Source: Bacillota bacterium (GTDB taxonomy: Bacteria > Bacillota > Clostridia > Christensenellales > Pumilibacteraceae). Taken from it: 13,286 nucleotides of DNA. A program made the translations under genes and the position numbers. Below the pieces are notes generated by a model that was not told where the DNA came from, ran no database searches, and worked only from the letters and a program-made list of their open reading frames with translations. The stretch spans positions 1 through 13,286 of the forward strand of contig WQZE01000018.1 of the NCBI GenBank assembly GCA_009780875.1. The letters are read 5' to 3'. Every line of letters begins with the position of its first letter. Position 1 is the first letter of the stretch. Positions 1 through 7,316 of the stretch are shown one piece after another.

Positions 1-356
1 GGGTCAGGACTCCCATCTATATGAATAATGTTGGCATCCTCAAAGCATCTCACACAATGCACAATGGCATCCACTTCTCTAATATGTGACAAAAACTTGT
101 TGCCAAGACCCTCGCCCTTGGAGGCACCTTTGACAAGTCCTGCAATATCCACAAATTCAAGCATTGCCGGTATGATTTTTTGGCTGTTGTACATTTTTGC
201 CAAAACTTGCAATCTTTCATCGGGCACCGCAACGCTCCCCACATTGGGCTCAATGGTACAAAAAGGATAATTGGCACACTCTGCACCCGCTTGCGTAATT
301 GCATTGAATAGCGTACTTTTGCCCACATTGGGCAATCCTACAAGTCCTAGTTTCAT
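1..356 (-). CDS. ychF: Redox-regulated ATPase/GTPase YchF (OLA1 family), 5' part only
   Basis: This is the first 118 codons of a YchF/OLA1 P-loop NTPase; the rest runs off the left edge. The protein begins [17 protein letters not shown], so the G1/Walker A loop (GLPNVGKST, about residues 7-15) is at the very N-terminus, as usual in YchF. The switch region with [19 protein letters not shown] follows at about 66-84, then a [19 protein letters not shown] segment. YchF proteins bind ATP in preference to GTP, associate with ribosomes and affect translation and stress responses. The C-terminal coiled-coil and TGS domains are outside the window. The ATG at 354-356 is preceded by AAGAGG at a spacing of 5 bases, which fixes the start. 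The gene has its own promoter just after the recR terminator, so it is probably a separate transcription unit. Confidence 0.95.
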   Translation of the reverse strand, partial: MKLGLVGLPNVGKSTLFNAITQAGAECANYPFCTIEPNVGSVAVPDERLQVLAKMYNSQKIIPAMLEFVDIAGLVKGASKGEGLGNKFLSHIREVDAIVHCVRCFEDANIIHIDGSPD

Positions 357-436
357 ATCTACCTCTTTTGGTTTGGTTGGGTGTCTGTGTGTCAAGTTTG
401 CCACGCAAGCCAACAATGCTCTACATTGTCCATAGT

Positions 437-466
437 ATTATATACCCAAACCATACAAAAAGTCAA
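437..466 (-). promoter_or_regulatory. Probable ychF promoter (TTGACT-18-TATAAT)
   Basis: On the minus strand, TTGACT (461-466) and TATAAT (437-442) are separated by 18 bases, close to the sigma-A consensus. Transcription would start near 430, leaving a leader of about 70 bases before the ychF ATG. The -35 box lies inside the 3' arm and first T of the recR terminator hairpin, so terminator and promoter share bases. Confidence 0.7.
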
Positions 467-480
467 GCAATCTGCTTGAC
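457..480 (-). terminator. Rho-independent terminator of recR
   Basis: The arms GTCAAGCA and TGCTTGAC (462-469 and 473-480) form a perfect 8-bp stem with a 3-base loop. On the minus strand the stem is followed directly by TTTTTG. It lies 36 bases past the recR stop. On the plus strand it is followed by CCCCTG, so it works only in the recR direction. Confidence 0.88.
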
Positions 481-515
481 CCCTGTATTTTGAAAAATTC
501 CTTTTTGCAAATCTC

Positions 516-1103
516 TTACAAAGACTGACGATTTTCAAGGGCTTTGGACAAAGTCAAATCATCCACATATTCAAGGTCACTGCCCATACTGACCCCTTGG
601 GCAATGCGAGACACTTGGACGCCCAAGGGCTTGATGATTCTCGCAAGGTACAACGCTGTGGCCTCGCCCTCCACATCCGGATTGGTGGCAACAATGACCT
701 CACGACAATCCGCCAATCTAGCAAGCAATGGTTTGATTCTCAAATCATTGGGACCCCTCCCATCCAACGGACTAATCGTGCCGTGCAACACGTGATACAA
801 ACCTTGGTAGCACCCACCCTTTTCAATGCTGAGCACATCTTTGGGGTACGCAACCACGCAAATGATATCACTCTCTCTTTTGGAACAAATCTCACATTTT
901 TGGCTCTCGGCAAAAGTTCCACAAATCTCACAATACCTTACCTTTTGTTTGACCTCTTGGAGTGCGTGACAAAATGCGTCCACCTCACTTTGGGCCATAT
1001 CCACCACTTTGTACGCATACCGCATCGCTGTTTTTTTGCCCACGCCACCCAAGGACTGGAACTTTGCAATCAGCATCTCAATACTGTCTGTATGTTTCAT
1101 CAT
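516..1103 (-). CDS. recR: Recombination mediator protein RecR
   Basis: RecR forms ring-like assemblies that act with RecF and RecO to load RecA on gapped, SSB-coated DNA. The 195-residue protein has the family's architecture in order: a helix-hairpin-helix (SLGGVGKKTA, about 17-26), a four-cysteine zinc finger (C58, C61, C70, C73), and a Toprim domain (about 81-175). The Toprim domain contains the conserved stretch EVIVATNPDVEGEATALYL, and a C-terminal segment with DDLTLSKALENR follows. Length is close to the usual ~198 residues. I chose the ATG at 1101-1103 because AAGGGGG lies 8 bases upstream; a TTG at 1124 in the same frame would put that ribosome site inside the gene. Unlike many Bacillota, recR is not next to dnaX and ebfC here. 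It follows tRNA-Trp, with a terminator between, and ends in its own terminator. Confidence 0.95.
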   Translation of the reverse strand: MMKHTDSIEMLIAKFQSLGGVGKKTAMRYAYKVVDMAQSEVDAFCHALQEVKQKVRYCEICGTFAESQKCEICSKRESDIICVVAYPKDVLSIEKGGCYQGLYHVLHGTISPLDGRGPNDLRIKPLLARLADCREVIVATNPDVEGEATALYLARIIKPLGVQVSRIAQGVSMGSDLEYVDDLTLSKALENRQSL

Positions 1104-1126
1104 AAGACCATCCCCCTTGCCCAAAC

Positions 1127-1158
1127 AAAAAACTCAGCACCAACGCACTGAGTTTTTT
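1127..1158 (-). terminator. Terminator between tRNA-Trp and recR (symmetrical, could work both ways)
   Basis: AACTCAG (1131-1137) pairs with CTGAGTT (1148-1154) across a 10-base loop, and flanking A and T runs extend the stem to 11 bp. Either strand gives a hairpin followed by a T run. On the minus strand it would end the tRNA-Trp transcript about 45 bases past the CCA. The recR ribosome site starts only 9 bases beyond, so recR probably depends on readthrough or on a promoter I could not identify. Confidence 0.75.
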
Positions 1159-1159
1159 G

Positions 1160-1190
1160 TTACAATCCAAAACTCACCCAAAGATTGTAA
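1160..1190 (-). other. Small hairpin in the tRNA-Trp 3' trailer
   Basis: TTACAATC (1160-1167) and GATTGTAA (1183-1190) are perfect inverted repeats around a 15-base loop. They sit between the tRNA-Trp CCA end and the terminator. No T run follows on the minus strand, so this is not a terminator by itself. It could be a processing or stabilising structure of the trailer, or chance. Confidence 0.35.
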
Positions 1191-1201
1191 AACTGAAAAT
1201 T

Positions 1202-1276
1202 TGGCAGGGGTGACGCGACTCGAACACGCAACCAATGGTTTTGGAGACCACTACTCTACCATTGAGCTACACCCCT
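1202..1276 (-). tRNA. tRNA-Trp (anticodon CCA), CCA tail encoded
   Basis: The minus strand folds as a full cloverleaf. The acceptor AGGGGTG pairs with CACCCCT. The D stem is GCTC/GAGT, the anticodon stem is GTGGT/ACCAT, and the loop is CTCCAAA, giving anticodon CCA for tryptophan. The variable loop is TGGTT, and the T arm GCGTG/CGCGT carries loop TTCGAGT. The discriminator base is G, as expected for bacterial tRNA-Trp. The 3' CCA is encoded at 1202-1204. The genes here use TGA as a stop (rny, restriction gene), so there is no sign of UGA reassignment. Confidence 0.96.
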
Positions 1277-1295
1277 ACAAATGGCAACATAATAC

Positions 1296-1324
1296 ATTGT
1301 ACCAAAACTTGCAAAAATTGTCAA
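1296..1324 (-). promoter_or_regulatory. tRNA-Trp promoter (TTGACA-17-TACAAT)
   Basis: On the minus strand a perfect -35 TTGACA (1319-1324) is 17 bases from TACAAT (1296-1301), which is preceded by TGG, an extended -10. The predicted start is near 1289, giving a leader of about 13 bases before the mature tRNA. This is the kind of strong promoter expected for a stable RNA. Confidence 0.88.
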
Positions 1325-1403
1325 TCAATTTTGCCCCAAACTCAAAAAAATCTTTCTTCATACATTTTGAACACCACCCAGACACTTGTGTGACAAGCAC
1401 ACA

Positions 1404-2179
1404 TCATTGCTCAAAAATCAGATTCTTGATGCTATCTAGCGTTGGGGGTGTTTGCCTTAGATTCCAAATAAAGCAACTTTGGTCTATATTAAAAACCGTT
1501 TGTCCCTCCATTTGCTGCCTTGTAATCCAATGAATATTATCATCTGTAATGGTGGATAAATTTACAAAGGCTACTTGCCCGTTGAATATGTCAAAATGAA
1601 CCACTACGGTACATATGCCCTGCTCTCTTGATTGCCGTCTCGCTTCTCTAACCTTATACTCTTTGATATCGTTCACGCCTTGATACCCCGACTGCATTTC
1701 AATTCGCAAAACCTTGTCTTGCAATTTTATCTCAAAATCGGCTTCGGGTTGTCTTGCAAAGTTGGCAGGATTTGCCAAATTGTCCTTGCCTGTGATGGCA
1801 AAATCTTTTTCATCAATTGCAAAAACCTTAGCCAATGCTTTTGTAAAAAAGAGACTAGACACCCATCCACGCATCCAACTAAAATACACTTGCTCAGGAC
1901 GCCTACCTTGATTGTTTAAACGAGGCAATATTTCATACCCTTTCAACATTTGCAACACACTATCCACATTTTTTACCAAAAATTCTTCTATGTTGATCCA
2001 CCTACAACTAAGATGCACCACCGAATTTAAAGTACGAACAATCTCTTTGTCAAATCATCTATATATGCAAAATTGATGTCCGCCTTGATATCTTTCCCCG
2101 ACAAAAATAACTTCAATTCTTTTTGAGACAAAATCCCCATTGACTTTCGGTACTCTGTAAAATCATTTGCATTAAACAC
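1404..2179 (-). pseudogene. Type II restriction endonuclease, split by a one-base frameshift
   Basis: This is probably the restriction partner of the adjacent methyltransferase. A GTG start at 2179 overlaps the methyltransferase stop and has GAAGGAG 7 bases upstream. That frame runs about 50 codons (FNANDFTEYRKSMGILSQ...) to a TAA at 2027-2029. The protein continues in another frame from about 2046 to the TGA at 1404. Adding one A to the AAA run at 2046-2048 restores a single frame of 258 residues (...YIDDLTKEIVRTLNSVVHL...). The second part holds a likely PD-(D/E)XK nuclease core: PEADFEI supplies the Asp, and LRIEMQSGYQG supplies an E-x-Q pair, the variant used by BglII instead of E-x-K. 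I cannot assign a recognition site or a named family. The break could be a true loss, phase variation in a short A run, or a sequencing error. Confidence 0.7.
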
Positions 2180-3272
2180 ACTCACTCTCCTTCAAATAAA
2201 CAAAAACTTGCTCTGCTAATTTTATTGATAATAGTGGAGGTACCGCATTGCCAATTTGCAAATTTTTCTTCCCTCTACTTCCAAAAAATCTAAATGTATC
2301 TGGAAAACTTTGCAATCTTGCCCCCTCTCGTGTAGTGAGGGCTCTACTATCCCGTGGGTGAATGCACCTTGAAGACGAAACACACGCAAAATTGCGAGTC
2401 ACGGTTGGCACGGGTCTATCCCACCATAATTTGGCATATGTGTTTTTGTACCCACTTTTGGGGCGTATATCCTCTGGCAAATCATCCTTTGTTTGCCCAT
2501 CTTGCAAAGTCTTCATAATTTTTTGCAAATGGGCTCCATTATTGGGTGCACTATGTTCTTCTAGTTGTGTAGCGTTTCGTCTCATAATGCTTTGAAAATG
2601 ATTCAATGAACCACACTTATAGTGAGTGGACACCCCACCACTCTCCAATTCGGATAAATCACCCAACGCATCACCCATTGTGACAGCTGGTAATAACTTA
2701 TTCAAAGAGTTGTCTACTTCACCGTGTGTGGGTTGTGGAAACCGAAATGATACAGCATTTTTTTTGCCAACCAATATCACTCTCTCTCTTACTTGTGGAA
2801 CACCAAAATGGACAGCATTCAACACCTTATATTCTAGTTGATAGCCCAACTGTTCAAACTGACTCTGCACAATCCTAAACAAACTACCTTTTTCCATACT
2901 AAGCAAACCTATGACATTTTCAAAAAGAAATATTTGAGGTTGCAGGATATTGATAATTCTAGCAAACTCATAAAATAAATTTGCCCTATCATCATTTTTC
3001 CTTTTCCCAAGAGTAGAATATGATTGGCAAGGTGGCCCGCCTACTACAATGTCTACTTTGCTATTCGACTTATCACGCAAATGCTCCTTTGTAATTTCTC
3101 TAATATCACAGTTCAACACTTTCACTGTCGGATGATTCAAAGCATATGCCGTTGCCGTGTCCTTATCGCACTCATTGGCCATCAAGATTTCAAAATTCTG
3201 GTTGTTAAAAAAACCATAACTCAACCCTCCCACGCCTGCAAATAAATCTACTACCGTATATTTCTTGACCAT
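2172..3272 (-). CDS. DNA (cytosine-5-)-methyltransferase, type II restriction-modification
   Basis: The enzyme transfers a methyl group from S-adenosylmethionine to C5 of cytosine, protecting host DNA from its cognate nuclease. The 366-residue protein shows the family motifs in order: DLFAGVGG (about 9-16, cofactor binding), GGPPCQSYS (78-86, catalytic Cys82), FENV (117-120), QVRERV (160-165), and a target-recognition region of about 170-280. Near the C-terminus come RPVPTVTRNF with ALTTREGARLQSFPD, and GNAVPP (341-346). I chose the ATG at 3272 because MVKKYTVVDLFAG matches the family's usual beginning. Longer in-frame starts (ATG 3278, ATG 3347) exist, but the codons between them cover a good promoter and do not look conserved. 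No ribosome site precedes 3272, which fits a leaderless mRNA. The stop overlaps the start of the restriction gene. The target sequence cannot be told by eye. Confidence 0.93.
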   Translation of the reverse strand: MVKKYTVVDLFAGVGGLSYGFFNNQNFEILMANECDKDTATAYALNHPTVKVLNCDIREITKEHLRDKSNSKVDIVVGGPPCQSYSTLGKRKNDDRANLFYEFARIINILQPQIFLFENVIGLLSMEKGSLFRIVQSQFEQLGYQLEYKVLNAVHFGVPQVRERVILVGKKNAVSFRFPQPTHGEVDNSLNKLLPAVTMGDALGDLSELESGGVSTHYKCGSLNHFQSIMRRNATQLEEHSAPNNGAHLQKIMKTLQDGQTKDDLPEDIRPKSGYKNTYAKLWWDRPVPTVTRNFACVSSSRCIHPRDSRALTTREGARLQSFPDTFRFFGSRGKKNLQIGNAVPPLLSIKLAEQVFVYLKESECV

Positions 3273-3279
3273 ATACATT

Positions 3280-3309
3280 ATTATAACACATTTGTGTATG
3301 AATTGACAA
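3280..3309 (-). promoter_or_regulatory. Methyltransferase promoter (TTGTCA-18-TATAAT) with a dyad in the spacer
   Basis: TTGTCA (3304-3309) and TATAAT (3280-3285) are 18 bases apart, and the -10 box is preceded by TGT, an extended -10. Transcription should begin within a few bases of 3273, at or next to the ATG at 3272, so the mRNA would have essentially no leader. The spacer carries a 12-base palindrome, ACACA-AA-TGTGT (3286-3297), placed where a repressor, or the methyltransferase itself, could block RNA polymerase. Confidence 0.65.
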
Positions 3310-3360
3310 CAAAAAACACTGCCACGCCACCCAAATTGTGTGCTCATTATGAATGACTAC

Positions 3361-4365
3361 CTAAGTTTCTGATAAAGCAAACTCATATTGGGCGAATATT
3401 GGCACTAGTGTTTCTCTTTTAATAAAAGTGATGTGTTTATATAAAAATTTAGCATCATTAAAAAAGTATGGTAATAACTCCATATTAACCGCAATCTGAA
3501 TTTCATTTGTATGCACCACTGCATCTCTAAAATCAGCCAATCTACCAGTTTGAGCCTTCATCTTCCATTCATCCACATTCTCTTCATCAACTCGGTTTAG
3601 CGACTTGTCTTTATCAATTTGACCAGCAAAAAAGTCTTTTATGATTTCAAAATATCCCTGTCTCTCACAAGTACTTGCAAACAACTCTAATAAATGGTTG
3701 TTAAAATTAACTTCTTCTATCAAATTTGCACATTCCCAAGTGGTTTCCCCATAGATCATTTTTTTCTTATTCTCCTCCTCAAACGATATATGCTTTATTT
3801 TCCCATTGTGATTAAATGGTATTGTTGAGCACATAGATAAACTGAATGACATTATCATTTGCAAATCATTACTTGTTGGCACCGCTTTAACGACTCCTGC
3901 TATTTTGCTTTCCAACTTATCTGCTTCCTCTTGAATTTTGGGACATTTGCGTTCAAATTTTACAAATTCCTTTTTCATTTTTCCAAAAAAAGTTCTCAAT
4001 ATAGTGATAGCATACTTGGCCAAACTATTTACAACCAACACATTTTGCCATCCGTATTGTTTCAACAAGGCCTCTATTGCAAAAATCAATGCTTGCCTAA
4101 GCTTTTCAATTTCTATATACCCATAATCATTTTTTGGTAATTTTTGTGCTTTCCCCTCATCATCTATTTTAATCTTATTCTTACTAGCACCACCTACCCT
4201 ACTCCTATATAAAAGAGTTTCAATCTTCCATATTTCCTCGTGAATCATTGCTTTACAATCAATGCCACCCCTAATGACATATTCATTATTGCATTTTAAA
4301 TGGTCGCAAACATTTTTTAACGCTTGCATTTGTTCTTTGTTCACTAAATCATCTCGGTCACTCAT
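3361..4365 (-). CDS. Uncharacterised protein with R-x4-H motif, possible HEPN-type ribonuclease
   Basis: I do not recognise this 334-residue protein as a whole. It is soluble-looking and mostly helical, with no signal peptide or membrane segment. Near the C-terminus LADFRDAVVHTNE (R280 to H285) fits the HEPN signature R-[polar]-x3-H, the active site of many toxin, abortive-infection and anticodon-nuclease RNases. The flanking segments look like amphipathic helices, as that fold needs. A charged helix-rich region (about 80-165, KLRQALIFAIEALLKQ...) may be a coiled or interaction segment. The ATG at 4365 follows AAGGGG by 9 bases. A GTG at 4440 in the same frame lies in the loop of the rny terminator and is unlikely to be used. 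Base composition is clearly more AT-rich than the rec genes, which suggests acquisition. Sitting directly before a type II restriction-modification pair argues for a defence role, but this is inference from one motif and position. Confidence 0.6.
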   Translation of the reverse strand: MSDRDDLVNKEQMQALKNVCDHLKCNNEYVIRGGIDCKAMIHEEIWKIETLLYRSRVGGASKNKIKIDDEGKAQKLPKNDYGYIEIEKLRQALIFAIEALLKQYGWQNVLVVNSLAKYAITILRTFFGKMKKEFVKFERKCPKIQEEADKLESKIAGVVKAVPTSNDLQMIMSFSLSMCSTIPFNHNGKIKHISFEEENKKKMIYGETTWECANLIEEVNFNNHLLELFASTCERQGYFEIIKDFFAGQIDKDKSLNRVDEENVDEWKMKAQTGRLADFRDAVVHTNEIQIAVNMELLPYFFNDAKFLYKHITFIKRETLVPIFAQYEFALSET

Positions 4366-4379
4366 TGCTATAATCCCCT

Positions 4380-4409
4380 TGTATACCACGATAACCATTG
4401 TTGCATCAA
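4380..4409 (-). promoter_or_regulatory. Candidate promoter of the uncharacterised gene (TTGATG-18-TATACA)
   Basis: TTGATG (4404-4409) and TATACA (4380-4385, preceded by TGG) are 18 bases apart. The -35 box overlaps the T run of the rny terminator. The predicted start, near 4373, would cut off the AAGGGG ribosome site (4375-4380), so either the leader is very short or the true promoter is elsewhere. Confidence 0.35.
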
Positions 4410-4449
4410 AAAAGGCATAGCAAATTTGGTTATCTTCCACTGCTATGCC
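4408..4449 (-). terminator. Rho-independent terminator of rny
   Basis: GGCATAGCA (minus strand, 4441-4449) pairs perfectly over 9 bp with TGCTATGCC (4414-4422). The loop is 18 bases, and TTTTTT (4408-4413) follows at once. It begins about 10 bases past the rny stop and marks the end of the pgsA-cinA-recA-rny block. Confidence 0.88.
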
Positions 4450-4458
4450 CCCTTAATA

Positions 4459-6084
4459 TCATTTTGCAAACTCTGTGGCTCTGGATTCACGGATGACATT
4501 GACTTTGATTTGACCTGGGTATTCCATTTCGGACTCAATTTGTTTGGCAATGTCTTTGGCCATATAGGCGGCTTTGACATCATCTACTTGTTCTGGTTTT
4601 ACGATGATTCTTATCTCACGGCCGGCTTGGAGGGCATAAGATTTTTCTACACCACCAAAACCATTGGCAATGGTTTCTAGTTTTTCTAGCCTTTTGACAT
4701 AGTTGTCTACGGACTCTCTGCGGGCTCCTGGGCGTGCACCCGAGATTGCATCCGCAATTTGCACAATGAGTGCCTCAATGGTTTTGATTTCAATGTCATT
4801 GTGGTGGGCTTCTATACAGTGAATAACGGCTGCATTTTCTTTGTATTTTTTGGAAAGTTCCACGCCTATGCTGACATGGGTGCCCTCATACTCTTGATCA
4901 ACGCCTTTGCCCAAATCGTGGAGCAAGGCACCTCTTTTGCAAACGGCGACATCGGCTCCGACCTCGGCCGCAATGGTGCCCGCAATATACGCACACTCAA
5001 CGCTATGTCTCAAAATATTTTGACCATAACTCGTACGATATTTGAGCCTACCCACAAGTTTGACCATCTCTGGGTGCATTCCCATAATATTGGTTTCATA
5101 GATGGCAGCATCGCCCGCTTTTTTTATCTCTGCGTCCACTTCTTTTTTGCATTTTTCAACCAATTCTTCTATGCGACTTGGGTGAATGCGACCATCGCTA
5201 ATCAGTTTTTCAAGTGACAGTCTGGCAATCTCACGACGCACGGGGTCAAAACTGGAAAGTACAATGACCTCCGGCGTGTCATCCACAATCAAATCCACAC
5301 CTGTTGCGGCTTCTAACGCTCTAATATTGCGACCCTCTCTGCCGATAATACGACCTTTGAGTTCGTCAGATGGCAAGTTGACCACAGAGATGGTTGCCTC
5401 AGCACAATGGTCTACGCAACAGCGTTGAATCGCACTCGTCACAATCTCCCGTGCTTTTTTGTCGCCTTCATCTTTTGCGGCGTCCTCAATGTCCCTCACA
5501 ATCTTGAACGCATCTTGCTTGGCTTCATCAATTGTTTTTTCTATGAGCATAGCCTTGGCTTCTTCTTTGCTCATTTTGGCCGCCTGCTCAATAGCCTCCT
5601 GCATTTTTTGATGTGATTGTGCAACTTCTTGCTCTTTGCGTTGCAAGTCTTGCTCTTTGACCACAAACTCTTGCTGCTTGTCTAGCACCATTTGTTTGGT
5701 CTCTTCCATTTTTTTGTCAAGTGTCTCTTCTTTTTTCTCAATGGTTTCTTCTTTTTTGAGCAACGCTTGCTCTCTTTGCTTGTGTTCAACCTTTTCTTGT
5801 CGCAAAAGTTCTCTGTCCGTTTTTAGGTCGGATTTGAGTGCGTTGACCTCTTTTTCAAAAAACTCTCTTTCTTTTGCAATACGCTCTTTGGCTTCTAGCA
5901 CAATGTCTTTGCTCTCTGTCTGTGCTTTGGACACCGCTTCTTGTGCTTGCAAAATGGCTTTGCTCATATAGTCTTGTGCCGACTTTTTGGCTTTTTTGTT
6001 GATGATGCCACCCACCAAAAAGCCCAACGCAACACCTATCACAAGCCCCACAAATGCGAGCCCTATTCCTAGTCCTGTACTCAC
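4459..6084 (-). CDS. rny: Ribonuclease Y
   Basis: RNase Y is the membrane-bound endoribonuclease that starts bulk mRNA decay and processes many transcripts in Bacillota. The 541-residue protein has every expected part. There is one N-terminal membrane helix (about 5-28), then a long, highly charged coiled coil (about 30-215). A KH RNA-binding domain follows ([21 protein letters not shown], from 244), then an HD phosphohydrolase domain with LRHS (His360) and LLHDLGKG (His389-Asp390), and a conserved C-terminal domain ending in [12 protein letters not shown]. Length is near the usual ~520. The start is GTG at 6084, with AAAGGAG 7-8 bases upstream. The gene follows recA by 67 bases and is probably the last gene of that operon; its own terminator overlaps the upstream part of the next gene's region. 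Confidence 0.97.
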   Translation of the reverse strand: MSTGLGIGLAFVGLVIGVALGFLVGGIINKKAKKSAQDYMSKAILQAQEAVSKAQTESKDIVLEAKERIAKEREFFEKEVNALKSDLKTDRELLRQEKVEHKQREQALLKKEETIEKKEETLDKKMEETKQMVLDKQQEFVVKEQDLQRKEQEVAQSHQKMQEAIEQAAKMSKEEAKAMLIEKTIDEAKQDAFKIVRDIEDAAKDEGDKKAREIVTSAIQRCCVDHCAEATISVVNLPSDELKGRIIGREGRNIRALEAATGVDLIVDDTPEVIVLSSFDPVRREIARLSLEKLISDGRIHPSRIEELVEKCKKEVDAEIKKAGDAAIYETNIMGMHPEMVKLVGRLKYRTSYGQNILRHSVECAYIAGTIAAEVGADVAVCKRGALLHDLGKGVDQEYEGTHVSIGVELSKKYKENAAVIHCIEAHHNDIEIKTIEALIVQIADAISGARPGARRESVDNYVKRLEKLETIANGFGGVEKSYALQAGREIRIIVKPEQVDDVKAAYMAKDIAKQIESEMEYPGQIKVNVIRESRATEFAK

Positions 6085-6151
6085 TATTTTATTCTCCTTT
6101 TATGATGGTTGCTCCCTCTCTTTTTTGCAAAACTTGTACAAGTCTTGCTAT

Positions 6152-7255
6152 TTATTCAATTTCGTTCTCGTCAAAATCATCTTCTTCTACTTGCTCTGCC
6201 GCATCCTCAAACCCTTTGTCGGACACCGCTTTGCGTACTTTGGTCTCTATATCTGCACAAAGTTTTTTGTCGTCAATCAATTTTGCACGCACATTCTCCT
6301 TGCCTTGTCCCAAACGCTCCTCGTTGTAGTTGAACCAACTGCCCGCTTTTTGCACAATGCCGTGCTCAATCGCCATATCCAAAATACAACCTTCTTTACT
6401 GATACCTTTGCCAAAAATAATGTCAAACTCTGCCACTCTAAAAGGAGGTGCCAATTTGTTTTTGACGACTTTGACTTTGGTATGGTTGCCCACAATGTCT
6501 GTACCATCTTTGAGTTGGTCAGCACGGCGGACATCCATCCGAATACTAGAATAGAATTTGAGTGCCTTTCCGCCAGGGGTTACCTCTGGACTGCCGTACA
6601 CATTGCCAATTTTTTCACGCAATTGGTTGATAAAAATGATACAAGTCTTTGACTTGGACACAATGCCTGTCAGTTTTCTGAGTGCTTGTGACATCAATCT
6701 TGCTTGCAAGCCCATAGGACTATCACCCATATCACCGTCAATTTCTGCTTTGGGAGTCAAGGCGGCAACGCTGTCAATGACCACCACATCAAAAGCCGCA
6801 CTACGAACAAGACTCTCTGCAATTTCAAGTCCTTGCTCGCCGTTGTCAGGTTGTGATATCAAAATCTTGCCAAGGTCAATACCCAATTTTTGTGCATACA
6901 CAGGGTCCAAAGCGTGTTCCGCATCAATAAACCCAACGGTACCGCCCAGTTTTTGTGCCTCTGCAATGATATGAAGTGACAAGGTGGTTTTTCCGCTAGA
7001 CTCGGGTCCATATATCTCAATGATACGCCCTCTGGGAACTCCGCCAATCCCAAGCGCCAAATCTACGGACAAACAACCCGTTGGGATGACCTCTATGGGT
7101 GCTACCGATACATCCGTAAGACGCATAATAGCACCTTTGCCAAAACTTTTTTCTATTTGGGCAACCACCAAGTCAATTGCTTTTGCCTTTTCGCTGCTCT
7201 CTTTTTGGGATACCGCCCCTTTGCCCTCTATATCTTTATCTTTTTTTGCTGCCAT
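6152..7255 (-). CDS. recA: Recombinase RecA
   Basis: RecA polymerises on single-stranded DNA, catalyses strand exchange and triggers LexA self-cleavage. The 367-residue sequence has Walker A GPESSGKT (83-90), Walker B VVVID (157-161), DNA-binding loop L1 ([12 protein letters not shown], 171-182), loop L2 ([13 protein letters not shown], 217-229) and the usual strongly acidic C-terminus (from about 356). The ATG at 7255 has AAGAGGA about 7 bases upstream. The gene lies 61 bases after cinA and 67 before rny, in the order common in Bacillota. The cinA-recA gap contains a short dyad (ATTGC-CACT-GCAAT, 7283-7296), but I see no match to the Gram-positive LexA box there. SOS control, if present, must come from elsewhere. 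Confidence 0.98.
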   Translation of the reverse strand: MAAKKDKDIEGKGAVSQKESSEKAKAIDLVVAQIEKSFGKGAIMRLTDVSVAPIEVIPTGCLSVDLALGIGGVPRGRIIEIYGPESSGKTTLSLHIIAEAQKLGGTVGFIDAEHALDPVYAQKLGIDLGKILISQPDNGEQGLEIAESLVRSAAFDVVVIDSVAALTPKAEIDGDMGDSPMGLQARLMSQALRKLTGIVSKSKTCIIFINQLREKIGNVYGSPEVTPGGKALKFYSSIRMDVRRADQLKDGTDIVGNHTKVKVVKNKLAPPFRVAEFDIIFGKGISKEGCILDMAIEHGIVQKAGSWFNYNEERLGQGKENVRAKLIDDKKLCADIETKVRKAVSDKGFEDAAEQVEEDDFDENEIE

Positions 7256-7316
7256 TTGTTTATCCTCTTTTATTTATTACACATTGCCACTGCAATATGT
7301 ACCCGCACAAAACACT

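Noticed and set aside
544..1151. Long plus-strand reading frames opposite recR, rny, recA, recN and nadK
   Set aside because: They are antisense to genes with full sets of family motifs, have low-complexity or unlike protein sequence, and lack ribosome sites. They are shadows of the minus-strand codons.
1202..1276. tRNA-Trp as an integration site for the restriction-modification cassette
   Set aside because: Integrases usually target the tRNA 3' end, but the cassette lies on the 5' side. No integrase gene and no repeat of the tRNA 3' end are visible at the far side near 4440.
4366..4440. Extended N-terminus of the HEPN-like protein from a GTG at 4440
   Set aside because: The extra 25 codons overlap the rny terminator loop and stem and a candidate promoter. 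An ATG with AAGGGG upstream is available at 4365.
6132..6143. Perfect 12-base palindrome ACTTGTACAAGT between recA and rny, as a terminator or operator
   Set aside because: The stem would have almost no loop and is not followed by a T run on the minus strand. One palindrome of this size in AT-rich DNA is not strong evidence.
7256..7316. LexA/SOS box before recA (and before recN or pgsA)
   Set aside because: I found no sequence close to the Gram-positive GAAC-N4-GTTC box in these gaps. The pgsA leader has only a half-site (TGTTC on the minus strand, near 9077) inside an unrelated dyad.
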